NCBI RefSeq assembly: GCF_035083965.1
Contig: NC_089740.1
Location: forward strand, 10,414,596-10,478,595
Reading direction: 5' to 3'
DNA length: 64,000 nt
Source of the DNA: Branchiostoma lanceolatum
Taxonomy: Eukaryota > Chordata > Leptocardii > Amphioxiformes > Branchiostomatidae
The number at the start of each line of letters is the position of its first letter. The first letter of the stretch is position 1. The position numbers and the translations under genes were made by a program. Shown here piece after piece: positions 11,990-24,406 of this stretch. The notes beneath the pieces were generated by a model. It worked only from the letters and a program-made list of their open reading frames with translations, was not told the origin of the DNA and searched no databases.

Positions 11990-14485
11990 ATGTTAAACCA
12001 GCGCGCCAATGCGCAACAGTCGCGAAAAGCGGACGAAGAGGCGTGGAAAAAGTTCAAAAAGGAAAGAGACTTGGCCTTGAAGCGTGAGGAAGCGGCCAAG
12101 AACTTGAGTCACCTCATCGCCTATCAGAAGGACAAGAGAGTGCGTGAACTCAAGGAAAGACAGAAACAGAAGGACGCTGAGAATTTGAATCTTGGCAAAT
12201 CGGTGAAAAGACTTAAAGGTGATTTAAAAGACACTGTTAAAGGAAGGAGTAAACTAGAACAGAAGCTAAGACAAGAACTTAAAGCCTTAAGAGAGCAAAA
12301 TAAGAAGCTACAAAAGGAGTTGGTCGTTTTGAAAGAAGCAGAACCCACGAAACAAAAGAATAGCAGAAAACAAAAGGGAGAAAGGATAGAAGAAAATGCA
12401 AAATTTTACAGTTGTGCGACAGAAGATGACGAACTAGACTTTGAAACAGACGACGAATCCAGGGTTCCGAACGGGAAAGTAGACAGTAAACTCCGAAAGG
12501 TGGACCAAAGAAAGAGGGTTGACAGAAGAGCAGCAAAGGATGCGAGTAAAAACGCGTCAACGAAGCAACCTAGAGAAAACAAGAAAGAAAGAAAACAGTC
12601 AAAGGATGATGTTAAAAGACCAACGTCGTCAAAGACAAAGGCAAGAAAACACAGTGGAAAAGCGCAAAGAGACGCACCTCGTCCGGGAGAAACCGTAAAG
12701 AAACAAAACAGACCAAGAAGTCGGGAAGAAAACGAGAAAAGGCAAGCGAAAAAACAAAACAGACCGATAAGTCGGGAAGAAAACGAGAAAAGACGAGTGG
12801 CAAAGAAAAACAGATCTAAACGCGCAGCAAGACATCAAGACGACGGGTTCGATTCTTATTCCGATGACGATTTCGAGGACACGGAGAACGAAGGTGAGTC
12901 TAATCGTCAAAACATCGGTGAGAAAAAGTCCAGACTAAGCACAAATAATACTCGTAAGGGTCAGACAGAGGCCACGGTGGGAACAAAGGAAGCGGAAAAT
13001 AAAGCAGCTTTCAGAGAAAAGACTGATGGGACAGGTGGCGACAGGGCCATCAAAGGGGGTGACCGAAAGGTCAGGGGTCAAGATGAGGACCTGTCAGACC
13101 GTCAAGCGCGCAGGACTAAAAGAGAGACAAATGGACGGTTAATTGTGGATAATGGGGAAACGAGCGACAGTGGGGCAAACAATGATGGAGACCGCCAAGT
13201 GGGGAGAAGAAAGGACGCGGGAAAAACTAGACCGCGAGGGGGGAAGGGGGGCGACGCTCTGCTGACGTCAGATTCGGAGGACAGTGAACAGATCGACCGA
13301 ATGAAAGGGCGTGATAGAAAGCAAAACGACAAAGGGAAAAGTGACAAATACACTGAAGATGAAGCCACCAGAGGCTACGAAAGACAAAAGGAATACGAAA
13401 GAGGGCGTGGCAACAAAAATGACCGTAATGGTGGTAAACATGAGAGTCATTCTGAAAAACACAGAAGAGGCCAACTTGCACAGGACAGCAGTTCAGCCAC
13501 GGAGTCAGACACGGACCCACAACACCACAGAGAAAAGCGCGGGAAAACTAAAACTCAGAACCGTACGGACCATGACGGGCATGGTCTTCCTCAAATCACA
13601 TTAACAGACGACAAGAACACGGTTAGCCTGATTTCCAAACAGAGTTCGACGAAGGCGCCAACGCTCGACTTCCGACAACCACTTCAAGAAAGTGGGGACG
13701 AGAGAGAGGGCAGAAAGAAACTCGGGAACAATCGTAAACCACGTGATGATCACGTGACGAACTCACATGAAGTCAGAGGTAGCGACGCGCACCGTTCTTC
13801 TTATGGTAAATCGTATGAACCTGAAAATAGCGCATACGGACCAGCATTTTCTCAAAGTCATCGACGACAAGCCGATCAGTTTGCTAAAGATGGCGGAGGT
13901 CCACACTCAGACTTGAGAACAGATCTTTCCTACAAAAAGAGGTTAGTCAACAAATCTGAGTGGGAAAAGTTCCTGTCAGAAAACGCTGATCACGTCAGCG
14001 GCGTCAAGGGCATGTCTGACGGTAAAAATCGTTCAGGTGTCCCCATGGCAACGCACGGCAACTCGTTCCCAATGTCTTACCCGCCTAACATCACAAACAA
14101 CTCCCCCGGACATTTTGGACACTCTCTTGGGCACAAGAAAGGCCACTATAACGGGATCAGTGTACCCGGCGACAAACCCGTATTTCCTACGGGAAGGAGA
14201 AAGAAGTCCTCCCGCAAAACTGACGACGATTTTTCAGACGACAGTGAGGAAAGCTCTGACGTCATGGGCTCGTTCCTGGGCTCGCCTGTGGACGTGAATG
14301 CTAAGATCAGACAGTACAGAGAGCGCGCGGAGAAGATTGACGTACAACTGAGACGTAACCAGCGAGTGGGCATGTTTGCCGTGCAGCCTGCTGGGAAGAC
14401 TGTTAAAGAACGAAGAGTTTACCCGACGACGAGGATTTTGTTTAGAACTTACCGTAACCCGGGGCAACCGAGAGCAACCTTATAA
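11990..14485 (+). CDS. Intronless, highly charged coiled-coil protein of unknown function
   Basis: A single open frame gives 831 residues from the ATG at 11990, which has A at -3 (ACAACA then ATG). The frame is open a little further upstream (to about 11906) but without ATG, so an earlier spliced start is possible. Residues about 1-110 are a Lys/Glu/Leu-rich predicted coiled coil. The middle is a long disordered, Arg/Lys/Asp/Ser-rich stretch with two tandem 17-residue repeats (KKQNRPxSREENEKRxx, 12698-12799). Acidic serine clusters (DSYSDDDFEDTE, FSDDSEESSD) and a conserved-looking C-terminal helix (VNAKIRQYRERAEKIDVQL) follow. No catalytic domain or known family was recognised. An acceptor-like site at 11718 suggests an upstream non-coding exon. 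A single long exon is unusual beside its intron-rich neighbours and could mean a retrogene or lineage-specific gene. Confidence 0.75.
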   Translation: MLNQRANAQQSRKADEEAWKKFKKERDLALKREEAAKNLSHLIAYQKDKRVRELKERQKQKDAENLNLGKSVKRLKGDLKDTVKGRSKLEQKLRQELKALREQNKKLQKELVVLKEAEPTKQKNSRKQKGERIEENAKFYSCATEDDELDFETDDESRVPNGKVDSKLRKVDQRKRVDRRAAKDASKNASTKQPRENKKERKQSKDDVKRPTSSKTKARKHSGKAQRDAPRPGETVKKQNRPRSREENEKRQAKKQNRPISREENEKRRVAKKNRSKRAARHQDDGFDSYSDDDFEDTENEGESNRQNIGEKKSRLSTNNTRKGQTEATVGTKEAENKAAFREKTDGTGGDRAIKGGDRKVRGQDEDLSDRQARRTKRETNGRLIVDNGETSDSGANNDGDRQVGRRKDAGKTRPRGGKGGDALLTSDSEDSEQIDRMKGRDRKQNDKGKSDKYTEDEATRGYERQKEYERGRGNKNDRNGGKHESHSEKHRRGQLAQDSSSATESDTDPQHHREKRGKTKTQNRTDHDGHGLPQITLTDDKNTVSLISKQSSTKAPTLDFRQPLQESGDEREGRKKLGNNRKPRDDHVTNSHEVRGSDAHRSSYGKSYEPENSAYGPAFSQSHRRQADQFAKDGGGPHSDLRTDLSYKKRLVNKSEWEKFLSENADHVSGVKGMSDGKNRSGVPMATHGNSFPMSYPPNITNNSPGHFGHSLGHKKGHYNGISVPGDKPVFPTGRRKKSSRKTDDDFSDDSEESSDVMGSFLGSPVDVNAKIRQYRERAEKIDVQLRRNQRVGMFAVQPAGKTVKERRVYPTTRILFRTYRNPGQPRATL

Positions 14486-14982
14486 GGACATGTAGAAATG
14501 ACGTATTGCAATCCTGCAATTCCTGGTAAATTTTGCAATGAAAGCAATGTATCAACAACGTTAGTGTTCACCAATGAAATTGTCAAGCAATATAGAATTG
14601 ACTAAATTATATATAGCGAACTATTTTTGATATACATGTACCAGTTTAAGAATTGGGAACCACTAGTTTTGCTTCTATTACTTTTATATAGATATTTCTC
14701 CAACGTGTGGTTTTTATTATTTATATTCTATATATATCCACACTTGTACACCATTTCATTTAGATATATATATAAACAACCAAACGAAATAGATACAATC
14801 GATGTTATTTAATAAGCAGACAAGGCTTTACTTTCTAAGTTATATTTGTGCATGTGTTGTCATACATATGACGTTTCGTTTGAACATTTCTTTACATCCT
14901 GATGCAATGAAGAATACTTGATTTGAGTTTGTGTCTCTTTCAAATGTAAACTAAAAACTTTCATGAGCTTCAATATGCAGGA

Positions 14983-14988
14983 AATAAA
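14983..14988 (+). terminator. Polyadenylation signal of the coiled-coil gene
   Basis: AATAAA about 500 bases after the stop at 14485, in AT-rich sequence with no other gene between. Confidence 0.4.
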
Positions 14989-15574
14989 GTGGTTGAAAGA
15001 GTACAGATTTTCAATGTGCATTATTTTGGTTAGCAATGATAAAATTGGATATACGTCTATCAATGAAAAGCTCTAGCTAAAGTATTTCAAATGGCCATGT
15101 AACGTTCACGTTATATTGGAAACATTGACTTGAACATTGATATCCGCTATGAAGGACAAATCGTACTGGAAAAACTTTATTGATTGTACCTCACCGGAAT
15201 AATCCGGAAGAATGATGATGATGATGACTTGAAAAAGTGTCCCGCCAAAAGTAAATTTAAAAGGACGCTGTAGGAAGCATTCAACATAGCGCTGATATAG
15301 TCATATTAAACAATGGAGTGACAAGAACAAACAATTAAGTAGAATGCACTTTAAAAGTCATATCAACACTGCGTCATACTCATACACACTCTGAAACACC
15401 TGTTGCACCCACAAGGCAGTGCGTGCTGTAACACCGGAAACAGCTCTTACACCGGAAACAGCTGGTATATCGGTGAAAGGTCACCGACCGACAGGTCCTG
15501 ATTTTGGCAGAGAATTAGAAACGCTAGATAAATAGCCACGTTTAAAGCTATTTACTTCAATAATAACACTTTGC

Positions 15575-17704
15575 ATGGCAATTGTGAGACCATTGGTTGG
15601 TAGGGCAGCCAACTGGACAGGAATTTTACGTCGTTATTCAACGGTAGAAGCGTTTACAGCCAACCTGATGGCGAGTGGGGAGGGCGGAGCCATGCCGGTA
15701 GTCGGCCACGACAAAATGAAGAAGGAATTCTACATCAAAATGGACAGAAGTGAGTGTTTAGACCTATCTATAACACGCAGTAATTCGTTTGAAGGCAACA
15801 AACAATTAGTTGCCATGACAACACATGTACACTTATTATAACGGTACGATAGCGGCATTGCAAATTATTGCATCATCCGCCTTCAAAATTATATAATAAT
15901 AATAATAATAATAATATCAGGTGTATTTGCAGCCAGTGCCACAGGCAGGTACCCAATGTGTAGGGTAATGAGGCTGTTTAACGTGTTCGAGGCACCTCCT
16001 CGAGCACGGGACCCCCGTTTTACGTCCCTCCCGGAAGACGATTTCGTGGAAAGATTATAAAATGATTTAGAAACGTCAAACGTAAAATGTGTAACTTTAG
16101 ATATTCCCAACAGCGCCCCTCTTCCTCTGTTTAGGTGAAGCTCTGAAATTTTATTTATTCAGGTCCTAGCTAGCACATTACGTACAGATGTAAAGAGATA
16201 ATTCCATATCTCTAAGTACACAATCTAGCCCACTGAACGTTAATAATATATGTGTATGATTTCTCTCCCTTTCCAGCTAGTGCAGAGAAGGCCATTTTGC
16301 AGTATGACATGTACAGGAAAGGTTACGTGGACTTCTATCACACGTTTGTACCAGAGGTCTACAGAGGGAAAGGTCTGGCCAAACACTTGGCTAAGGTATT
16401 AAAGATCTATACTTTTTCAGACAAATTAAAGCTAAGTGTTCATCAGAGTGCATTATACTGTATATTTTTGTATTCATTTGTAGTAAAGGAGGGGAAAGGA
16501 GGTATTTCACTGTTTTAAATTTGAGGATGAAACAATTCTGCCAACCCCACTCGCAAGCAATCCAGAACACATCTCACAGTTTGCGGAAGAGTTCTAAACA
16601 TTGGGCGTGATTTCTACAATGCCCCTCGGCAGAAAGGCGGTCAGGAATGTTAGCCATGGCTTCCTGACATTCGGTATGGTAGCCTTACACAGTATTTAGA
16701 CAAAAAAGTACCGAGTTCGGCAAGAATTTCTAGTGTGTACGGCAAGAAATACAGAGCATGGCAATTTCTAGCAGGTACAGCTCGAATTACCAGGTTCTGC
16801 AAGAAAGAAGTGTCATGGGGGTGCAAGTGTAAAGTTCTTTTGGACTGTCAACTGGAAGATTTGAAAGACATCTGTCATTTGTACACTTGACTAGCTTCCT
16901 ATCCTCAGTATGCTATTCAACCTAATGGTGGGAATGTACAGCATTAGTTTGACTGTTGTTTTTCTTGGAACCACCTTGTATTGATACAGCTATTCACCAT
17001 ACATTTCAAAAGGGACAAAGTGTGTATTCACCTTGCAGGTGTGACAATTCTCAGGTAGTTTGCAAATCACAAAGGAAAGAAAAACCTTTGTTATAACCTA
17101 TCAGGTCACTTGATTCATAGAGATTGAATACAGCAATGTACCTTGTTAGTTTTTCAATCCATACTTGGACATTTATGGCCATGTGCATAATTGATAGGAT
17201 TGTTCATTATTATCACGTGAAGAATGAGGACATTCCTTTTGGGGACAGTCAAACCTGTCTAATGTGACTAGTGAAGGGACTTGGAAAATAGTTACAGTAG
17301 ACAGCTGGTCACTATAGACACGATTCTTAATGCTTGGGTCAATGTAAATTTTTGGCATATTCTCTTTGAATTGGAACCCCTAGAAACGCTATTCCTGTAT
17401 TTTCAGTAGCAAAGTTCAAATGCCATCAACTAAAGTTTGCCACAGTTGGCAAAGTTTGATGTCTCAATTTTTTGTTGAAATTATTTTTTTTTTACCTCAG
17501 TACTCTTTAGAATATTTCACTTCTAATGCATCTTAAGTAAAAGAAATATCTGCATTTAAATGATTATTGAAATATCTTCTACAGGCTGCCTTGGACTATG
17601 CTGTAGAAGAAGACTTGAAGATGAAGCTAACCTGTACCTATCTACAGAAGTACACTCAGGACAACCCACTTCCACAGTACGAAGAGAGGATCGTACCTTC
17701 TTAA
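15575..17704 (+). CDS. NATD1: NATD1-like GNAT N-acetyltransferase with an N-terminal extension
   Basis: Three exons in phase: 15575-15749, 16277-16395, 17585-17704 (TAA), giving 137 residues. The core matches the small GNAT family of human NATD1: RTSAEKAILQYDMYR, the acetyl-CoA-binding loop RGKGLAKHLAK, then AALDYAVEEDLK and the end YTQDNPLPQY. These proteins transfer acetyl from acetyl-CoA; the physiological substrate is not settled. The human protein is about 113 residues. The extra N-terminal 25 or so residues (MAIVRPLVGRAANWTGILRR, then YST) are Arg-rich without acids and look like a mitochondrial presequence, which is an inference. The next gene, DNAJA1, is convergent. Confidence 0.9.
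15888..16040 (-). repeat. SINE 3' half with (ATT)n tail, antisense
   Basis: On the minus strand the phrases GGGGGTCCCGTG, GAGGAGGTGCCTCGA and CTGCCTGTGGCACTGGCTGC run into an (ATT)n tail. The first phrases recur in the tRNA-headed copy at 62.8 kb and the last ones at 57.8 kb. It lies in NATD1 intron 1. Confidence 0.65.
17215..17360 (+). repeat. Dispersed repeat (GGTCACTATAGACA family)
   Basis: Contains ACAGTAGACAGCTGGTCACT and ATTCTTAATGCTTGGGTCAA; close relatives lie at 35.3-35.6 and 36.2 kb in CEP78 introns. Ends are not resolved. Confidence 0.45.
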
Positions 17705-18164
17705 AGCCAACATCACACTGTCTACGACCTTCAGCCCAATTTGTTGATCACCAGAAGGTTGCAGAGTCTCAATATCACCAGTCAGATTTTCATGTAGAAA
17801 TCTACAATATGATACTGAGCTTATGTAGACATCTGTTGAGCTTTAAATATCATGCAGTGATTGAGAGGACACCTGCCCAAAATGTAATCTAGAGCTGGCA
17901 CTCATTAGGCGTTCTTCTCTTCTTCTATGTGACAACATAAGGTTACACCAAATTAAGTTGTTGATTGATTTAACAGACAGTGATGCTAAACTGAGAGATC
18001 AACATGAAAACAGAGCATGAGAGGCAGACCTTTGCATTGGCATTTTACACAATTTGAGGGAGTGTTGTCAGATTGAAGTCTTCCTCCAAGCCCTGTTTTA
18101 ATCTTGGCATCCTAAATATCTACTCTAACATGCCTGACAACCAAGGAAATAAATTTGTGTGGCC

Positions 18165-18233
18165 TAACCTTTCCCTGCTGCTTAACCCTCTAAACAAAAC
18201 AGATCTGGTGCTACCTTAGCAGGGAGAAGGTTA
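18165..18233. repeat. Small TTAA-type hairpin
   Basis: TAACCTTTCCCTGCT pairs with AGCAGGGAGAAGGTTA across about 38 bases. Related hairpins are at 23382-23461 and, as separated arms, near 55450 and 55800. It lies in the NATD1 3' UTR region. Confidence 0.45.
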
Positions 18234-18549
18234 AATGTTAACTTTAGTCACTAGCAGAGTTTTAGAAATAAATTTTACAAGGAAAAATGTGACCAAAGCT
18301 TTGATTTTCTAACATTTCTAACAAGTGTTTTAAAGTTATTATTGTATCAGCAATAACTCTAACAGTTGTTTATACCTCAATGTTTCTGTGTGTTTGTAAA
18401 ATGCTAGATTTATTTCTATTTGTATACAATGATTTTTTCCATACATGCAACTACTTCTGTCTTTGAATAGGAAGTAAACTTTGTCATGAGGAAAAGAAGT
18501 ATATGTGCTCTTTGTAAATCTAACAGAATGCATACAGCATGATCAATGA

Positions 18550-18555
18550 AATAAA
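18550..18555 (+). terminator. Polyadenylation signal of NATD1
   Basis: Overlapping AATAAA copies (AATAAAATAAA) about 850 bases after the stop. It is the last plus-strand signal before the convergent DNAJA1 3' end. Confidence 0.55.
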
Positions 18556-18843
18556 ATAAATCTCATATTTTGGTCTTATTTGGGATTTTCTACTCTTCCT
18601 GTTATATCATATCATATGGCCAGATGTGAGAAAGATTTTGAGGAGATAGAACATGGGCATTGACAATTCATGAACTCGATGTACCCAGTCAGTAAAAACT
18701 TAGCATCTTTGGGGAAATGCATACCAACTCAACCTTGAAATCTTATGCTGCATTGTGTACATTTAGAATTACAGACACACACAGACAAACATACACACAG
18801 ACAGACAAGCCAAAAGCTTAACACAGTGGATCCAGTATTAGCC

Positions 18844-18849
18844 TTTATT
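18844..18849 (-). terminator. Polyadenylation signal of DNAJA1
   Basis: AATAAA on the minus strand about 700 bases after the DNAJA1 stop. The two convergent genes thus end roughly 290 bases apart; a short CACA/GACA microsatellite (18776-18810) lies between. Confidence 0.55.
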
Positions 18850-19542
18850 TCTTCACTGCTAGTTGACAAACATTTTGGGTCCCATCCTTTACACAGACAC
18901 ATACAACTAGCAGCTAACAGTTAAGACACTTACATATCTTAATACATTCAAATCTTTGCTACAAGCAGGGCCTCTGTTGTAGCAAGCATACAGTCCTTGC
19001 CTCTAAAAGCTGGGTGATCTTGACACAGTATCTATTGTCTGCTGTCATTCCGTAGCAAATGTCTCTCACTAAAATACTGTAGATGCATTAGGTAGGGGGA
19101 AAGGCCATGTTCGCTGTGTTTTGAGTTCGCAGTGTGCATTACTGACGGAAAATCTATACTGCCCATGATGTGATGACCACGAAAACGTGAACATGAAACC
19201 ACAGCTACTATTTCAAGACTTACAGTAGTCACAGTAAGCTCTCAAAGCACGCATTGCTAGATTTTCAGCCACAAGGACAGTTTTACAAGGCAAAGCTGTC
19301 TCTATAGGTACTTTCTTGGTTTCTTGTTTCGCAAGGTACAAGATACTGGCTGTCCTATAGACACCGCCTGCTTAAAAAAAAAAGAAGCCGTTCCTCGTTC
19401 TCTTCGTTGTAGAACACATATGGTGGAAAGTTCTACAAAAATTTAGTGCTTGTGGAGCCTAAAATGAGGTAAAATTGGCAAAAAAAGGTTGGAAGAGGGG
19501 CAAAATCATTTGGATGCAGCCGTTTTGTTTCTGAAGGGTTCT

Positions 19543-22500
19543 TCACTGTGTGGCACACTGTACCCCGCCTCTGTGGGGATGTTCATCGTCTTCCTCGTAC
19601 GCGTTTCCTGCGAAACGTTGCCGCTGCTGAGAGGGGTCGATACGGACTAAATCTACCACCTCTGCGTCGTCTGTTTCCAAGACTTCTTCGCGCTCTGTTG
19701 GGAGAACAAAAGTGAAGGTCTTACAACTGCAATTTTCTTAAGTATCACTAGGTGGCTCTATTAATAGGTGACTAAGTGTGTTACTAGGTGGTAGTAAATC
19801 CAAAACTTCTTTACTCTTTGTACTGAGAATGAGTGAAAGTAATGATTATGCTGCTGTTTTAACAAAAATCACTAGGTGGCTCTGTTGCACATTTGGTCAC
19901 CAACTAAGAACTTCATACTGAGTAAACCATCTAGATTATTAGTAAGTTATCATAATATTGGTGGCTTGGACAAATAAAAGGATGGATTCAAAAACTTGCA
20001 GGTAGGTCTAAGGAATCCGTACTAAATTTTGGGCTCCTTTCATGACACAACTCTTACTTGGGGAATCTTAGTTTTATTCTTCATCCAACATAGATATATT
20101 TAACTAGGTGTATCAGAAGTTGTCATATTTTTTTCAATTCTTCATTCAACAAACAAAGAGATAACCATTCTTATACAAACTAAGAACTGAAGGTATATGG
20201 CAAGACAAAAAGAAGAAAATTACTACAACAGGTAATAAAGGATCATCATATTTACCTGGCATCAGTGCTTCTAGCTCGGGGAGTCTTTCCTTTGGCAAGA
20301 AACCGTCTGGGGGGAAGTTGACCACAAACTGGATGATGAGACGACCCTTGTCGAACGGGTTGCGGTACATCGGCATTCCCTCGTTCATGATGCATTTCAC
20401 GTCTCCGTACTTGATGACCTCGCCTGTTTGAACATGAATACATTCGGTAAATTTTGAAGTGTCTAAATCTTTAACATCACACTCACTCACTAACAATACA
20501 CATAGAAATTCAAATACAGGGCTCTCTCTCGAGAAATGTAGAGGGTCTTATGGCGCCTGCACCCATATCCAACGGTCAAAAATAAATAAGAGTTTTAAAC
20601 TATTCAAAAGCCGATCTTGGGGGTGATTTTTGTGTGAAATCTTGGCAGTTCTGGGGCCGCTGTGGCAGGAAAGACTATGTTCTTGTTGAATCAACCTTTG
20701 TAAATCTTGTCTTCATAGACTTATTCACAGTTCACTGATACTGTCTGAAACTCATGACCTTACTATTTTAAGACACCTTATTCAATTGTTTGATTTATTT
20801 TGTATAATGTACCTGGATATCAGCTTTTATCACATTCATATATAATGTATAAGTGAAAGCCAAATTTACCAGGATGAGATGTGATCAGCAGCGTTCTGTT
20901 ATCGAGTGTTTTGATTGGTCGCTGGAATCCGCACAGCGCCTCCACCAGCTCGATCTCTAGCTTCATGAGCAGGTCGCCATGGTTACGGTGGTACACGGGA
21001 TGCTCCTTCTCGTCCAGAACGATGATGATGTCACCTGGCTCCAGACCTGGCTCCTGGTCGCCTTCTCCGTGGAAGGTGATCTTCTGTCCGTCCTTCATAC
21101 CTGAGGAAACATTGGGTTATGAGAGACTCCTAGTGACGGGCAAAGGTACTGCACAATTAAGTTTGTCTACAGGAACATAATGAAAGCTTTATCAAACACG
21201 GTATCAAAAATGTGCTGTTATATTTCCCCTTCTATATATGGAATATAGAAATGGATTTTTTTTTATTCCTTTGTAATCTTACTAACCAAACAATAACCAC
21301 AAAGTATTAGTTATGATAAACGTATTAAAATCTGCTATTTTCTGAACATCATTAGTAGACTTCTGAGAGAGAAATGATTAAAAGAAATTAAAAATGAACA
21401 TAAAACGATTACATTCATTTACCTTCATGGTGGTTTTATTTTGTGGTACATGGTAGAAGAAAAAAGGAGGTATTCCCAACGTTTCAAATTCAAGGTTGAA
21501 ACAATTTTGTAGTACAGTTGTCTTACAATGAAGACATATTCATGGTGTCATGAATTTGCTGTGGAGAGGTCGCCGCATAAAAAAACCACCATGAAAGTTT
21601 CAAGATTTACAGTAAGTAAACTTTAAAATTAGGTAAGAAAGGCCACACCTCAAGCATGTTAAAGAACCTGCTACACTTATCAAATTCGAAAAGAGTAAGG
21701 GTCCTTCCAGGTGTGAGCGGATTAGACCTTACAGTCTGTATATAGGCTACAGAATCTTCAGCAACTTGAAGTTGGTGGCCTCAAAAGAAATAAGAAGAAG
21801 AGGCTGGACTCACCTTTGTCGATGTGCACCTCTAGGATCTTGCGTTCTCGTACGATCTTCCTGCCGGTACAGGTCTTGCAGCGGTCGCGTGGGTTGATGC
21901 GCTCCCCCTGCCCCTGACACTCGTTACACATGGACTGGATCTGCTGCACCATGCCAGGGCCCAGCTGCTGGATACGAACCTGCATACCGGTGCCGCGACA
22001 GTTCGGACAGCTCTCCACCGCGCCCTTCTTCCCACCGCGACCTACGTGTCGTGGAATACCGTAAATACTTGGAAATCTCAACAACAACAACAAACAACAA
22101 CAACAAAGACACATCTCACACAGCGATGGTTATGCAAAATAATGTATTTCCTATGATACAGGTTTACAAAAACAAACTTTTAAATCTTACAAAACGATAT
22201 CATAATAGCTAAAAGTGAACATTTTCACCAAAGAATACCAGTACATCTGCATTAAGCACATGAAAGGTTTACTGATAATAGATTTGCATGCATATGTCAG
22301 GCTTTTCCATACTGTGGACACTAGGAAACTAAAGCTGCATTTACAAAGTGTAAATTGCAATACTGACTATTAAATTCAGGCAGTGTGTTGACAAGCAAAA
22401 TGCATTAATTTTGATATCTTACAATAGATAAGTTACATACAAGACAATCGGTATGCTGCATTACTTGTCATATTGATTTCTATTCCACAAAAAGGCCTAT

Positions 22501-24240
22501 AGTATAAAACGTTATGTGCAAGACCATTTGATGTACAATAGGATTTAACATATTCTTGACATACAAGTGACATGAAAAATGCTAAAACCTTAAAGTTTGT
22601 TTTATCACTTGTTAAATATTTTCAAGTCAGCTATAGAATTTCAGACTCAAGAGAGGCAAGAAGGTTTGTAGTCAGGTTTTGCTGACATTCTACTATGTTA
22701 TGTTGCGCACTGTGCATCTAAATTATTAAGCTAGGTGCACCAGTGCACCTTTTCCCAAAAATGCATTTTGAACCCTGGATGTAAAGTGATACATACCTTC
22801 ACACTTCTCGCAGATAACATTTTTCTGGAGAGCGAGTTTCCTGGTGGCACCGTTATACAGCTCCTCCAACGATACAGACAGCTGGTGCACCACGTTCTTT
22901 CCGCGCCGCTCGCGTGTGGAAGCCCGTCTTTTGTAAACAATGAGAAACAACATTTTAGTATGCCTTTTGTGGCAAAATTGATGGTTCTAAAATGTCAATT
23001 CAATTAGTCAGAACATGTATTAATTGCTAATTACAACACTGCAAATAAATCAGGAACCATCTTAATAAACATAAAAATGCACCAAAATACAACTACTGAT
23101 TAGTACTGAAATAAAATCTTACTGACAACTTAAGTAAAAACCATACAGACAGATACTTGGTTAAGCAATAAACCTACATACACTTGATATATAGGCACAC
23201 AACTAAATGATTGTTCAGTTTCACTGTTAACCTAACCCACTGTTCACCACCACAACACAACACCTGTCAAGCTTTCGTAGTTCCAAATGAAGAATTTGCT
23301 GGTTTCAAGCAGATCCACTCAGAAGACCTAGATTGTGATTGTTGATTCTTACAACAAAGTTTCTCTTGTGCAAAATACACCTTAACCGTCTTCCTGCTAA
23401 GGTTGCCTACGGGCACCAAATTTGTATCAGTTATGGGGTTAGACAGCAGGAAGATGGTTAAACAGCACATTTTAACACCTTTTTGTGTTTTGACAAAGAA
23501 TACACAAGCACACATCATATGTAACTGTGTATGCACCTTTCATGTGTTAAATTGTGAGAATTGGGTTAGACATCACCTTGGAAACAAGATACGTTACGGT
23601 TCATCAAAACTGCAAAACTCCCGTGAAAATCAGAACACTTGACAGGCGCGAGAAGATAACAATAAAATCTCTAACGATGCAAACCGTGGCCCTCCTCCGA
23701 AGAACATGTCGAACAGGTCCATTGGCGAGTGGAAGTTCCCGCCGCTCGTGCCTCCTTCCTTGATCGCCTGCTCGCCACCTTCGTCGTAAATTTTCCGTTT
23801 CTTCTCGTCCGACAAGACTTCATACGCCAAGGAAATTTCTTTGAACTAGAATGTAAAATTTCAAATCTATCAATCAAGCCAAGAAAAAGTGATGAGCATC
23901 AACTGTTAGAGTGCATGATAAGGTTAGGGCTATGGCATTAACTGATAAAGAAATTCACAAACACTTTCACAGAGGTTTTACTATGAGATCCTTGAAAGTC
24001 TTGATTTCTTGTTGTTTTTTATCTAACTTTCAAAATGGTGCTGTCCATTCTGCTCATACTAAAACAGAAAAACTGCAAAAAAGCAAAATTGTAATTAGAA
24101 GATGTTACCTTGTCTCCTGCTTCTGGGTTCTTGTCGGGATGATACTTCATTGCAAGTTTCCGGTACGCCTTCTTTAGTTCCGCCGGCGTGGCGCTAGGTT
24201 TGACACCCAGGGTGTCGTAGTACTTCATTTCCTTCACCAT
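19543..24240 (-). CDS. DNAJA1: DnaJ homologue subfamily A member 1-type co-chaperone
   Basis: Seven exons, all in phase: 24240-24109, 23845-23685, 22927-22797, 22041-21814, 21100-20870, 20423-20256, 19694-19543, giving 400 residues (human about 397). The J domain carries HPD in [12 protein letters not shown], then a G/F-rich linker (FDMFFGGGP). The four zinc-binding CxxCxG motifs are CEKCEG, CPNCRG, CNECQG and CKTCTG. The substrate-binding region has [19 protein letters not shown]. The protein ends GGVQCATQ, a CaaX box for farnesylation. The type I Hsp40 stimulates Hsp70 ATPase in cytosol and ER-facing membranes. The tail ([16 protein letters not shown]) fits the DNAJA1/DNAJA4 branch better than DNAJA2. 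The exon 2 donor (CACG then GTTTGC) is weak but keeps the frame. Several introns hold SINE or hairpin repeats. Confidence 0.96.
21635..21735 (+). repeat. Partial SINE body
   Basis: GGCCACACCTCAAGC, ACACTTATC and GAAAAGAGTAAGGGTCCTTC match the 3' body of the copies at 5.1 and 54.1 kb. It lies in the DNAJA1 intron between exons 4 and 5. Confidence 0.55.
23382..23461. repeat. TTAA-bounded hairpin element
   Basis: TTAACCGTCTTCCTGCT pairs with AGCAGGAAGATGGTTAA around an 80-bp unit whose centre (GGCACCAAATTTGTATCAG) is related to sequence near 55.83 kb. Miniature fold-back family; DNAJA1 intron 2. Confidence 0.5.
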
Positions 24241-24406
24241 GATGATGGTGTGGGTTTTTCTTCTATTTGAGAATTACGCTCCTACAACGTGCGCTGTACA
24301 AAAAATACGGATAAAACCTTGTATTCAATATATCTATTTTATGATGTGTTCAATAAATAAATTCAAATCAAGATATGACATAAAGTTTGGCAGTTCATGA
24401 ATTTGA

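Noticed and set aside
12124-13520. Several minus-strand frames of 60-97 codons
   Set aside because: Antisense shadows of the coiled-coil gene, caused by its Lys/Glu/Arg-rich composition.
24241-24406. Heat-shock elements upstream of DNAJA1
   Set aside because: TTC/GAA pentamers occur (TTCTTC, GAGAA) but not in the required alternating 5-base spacing.
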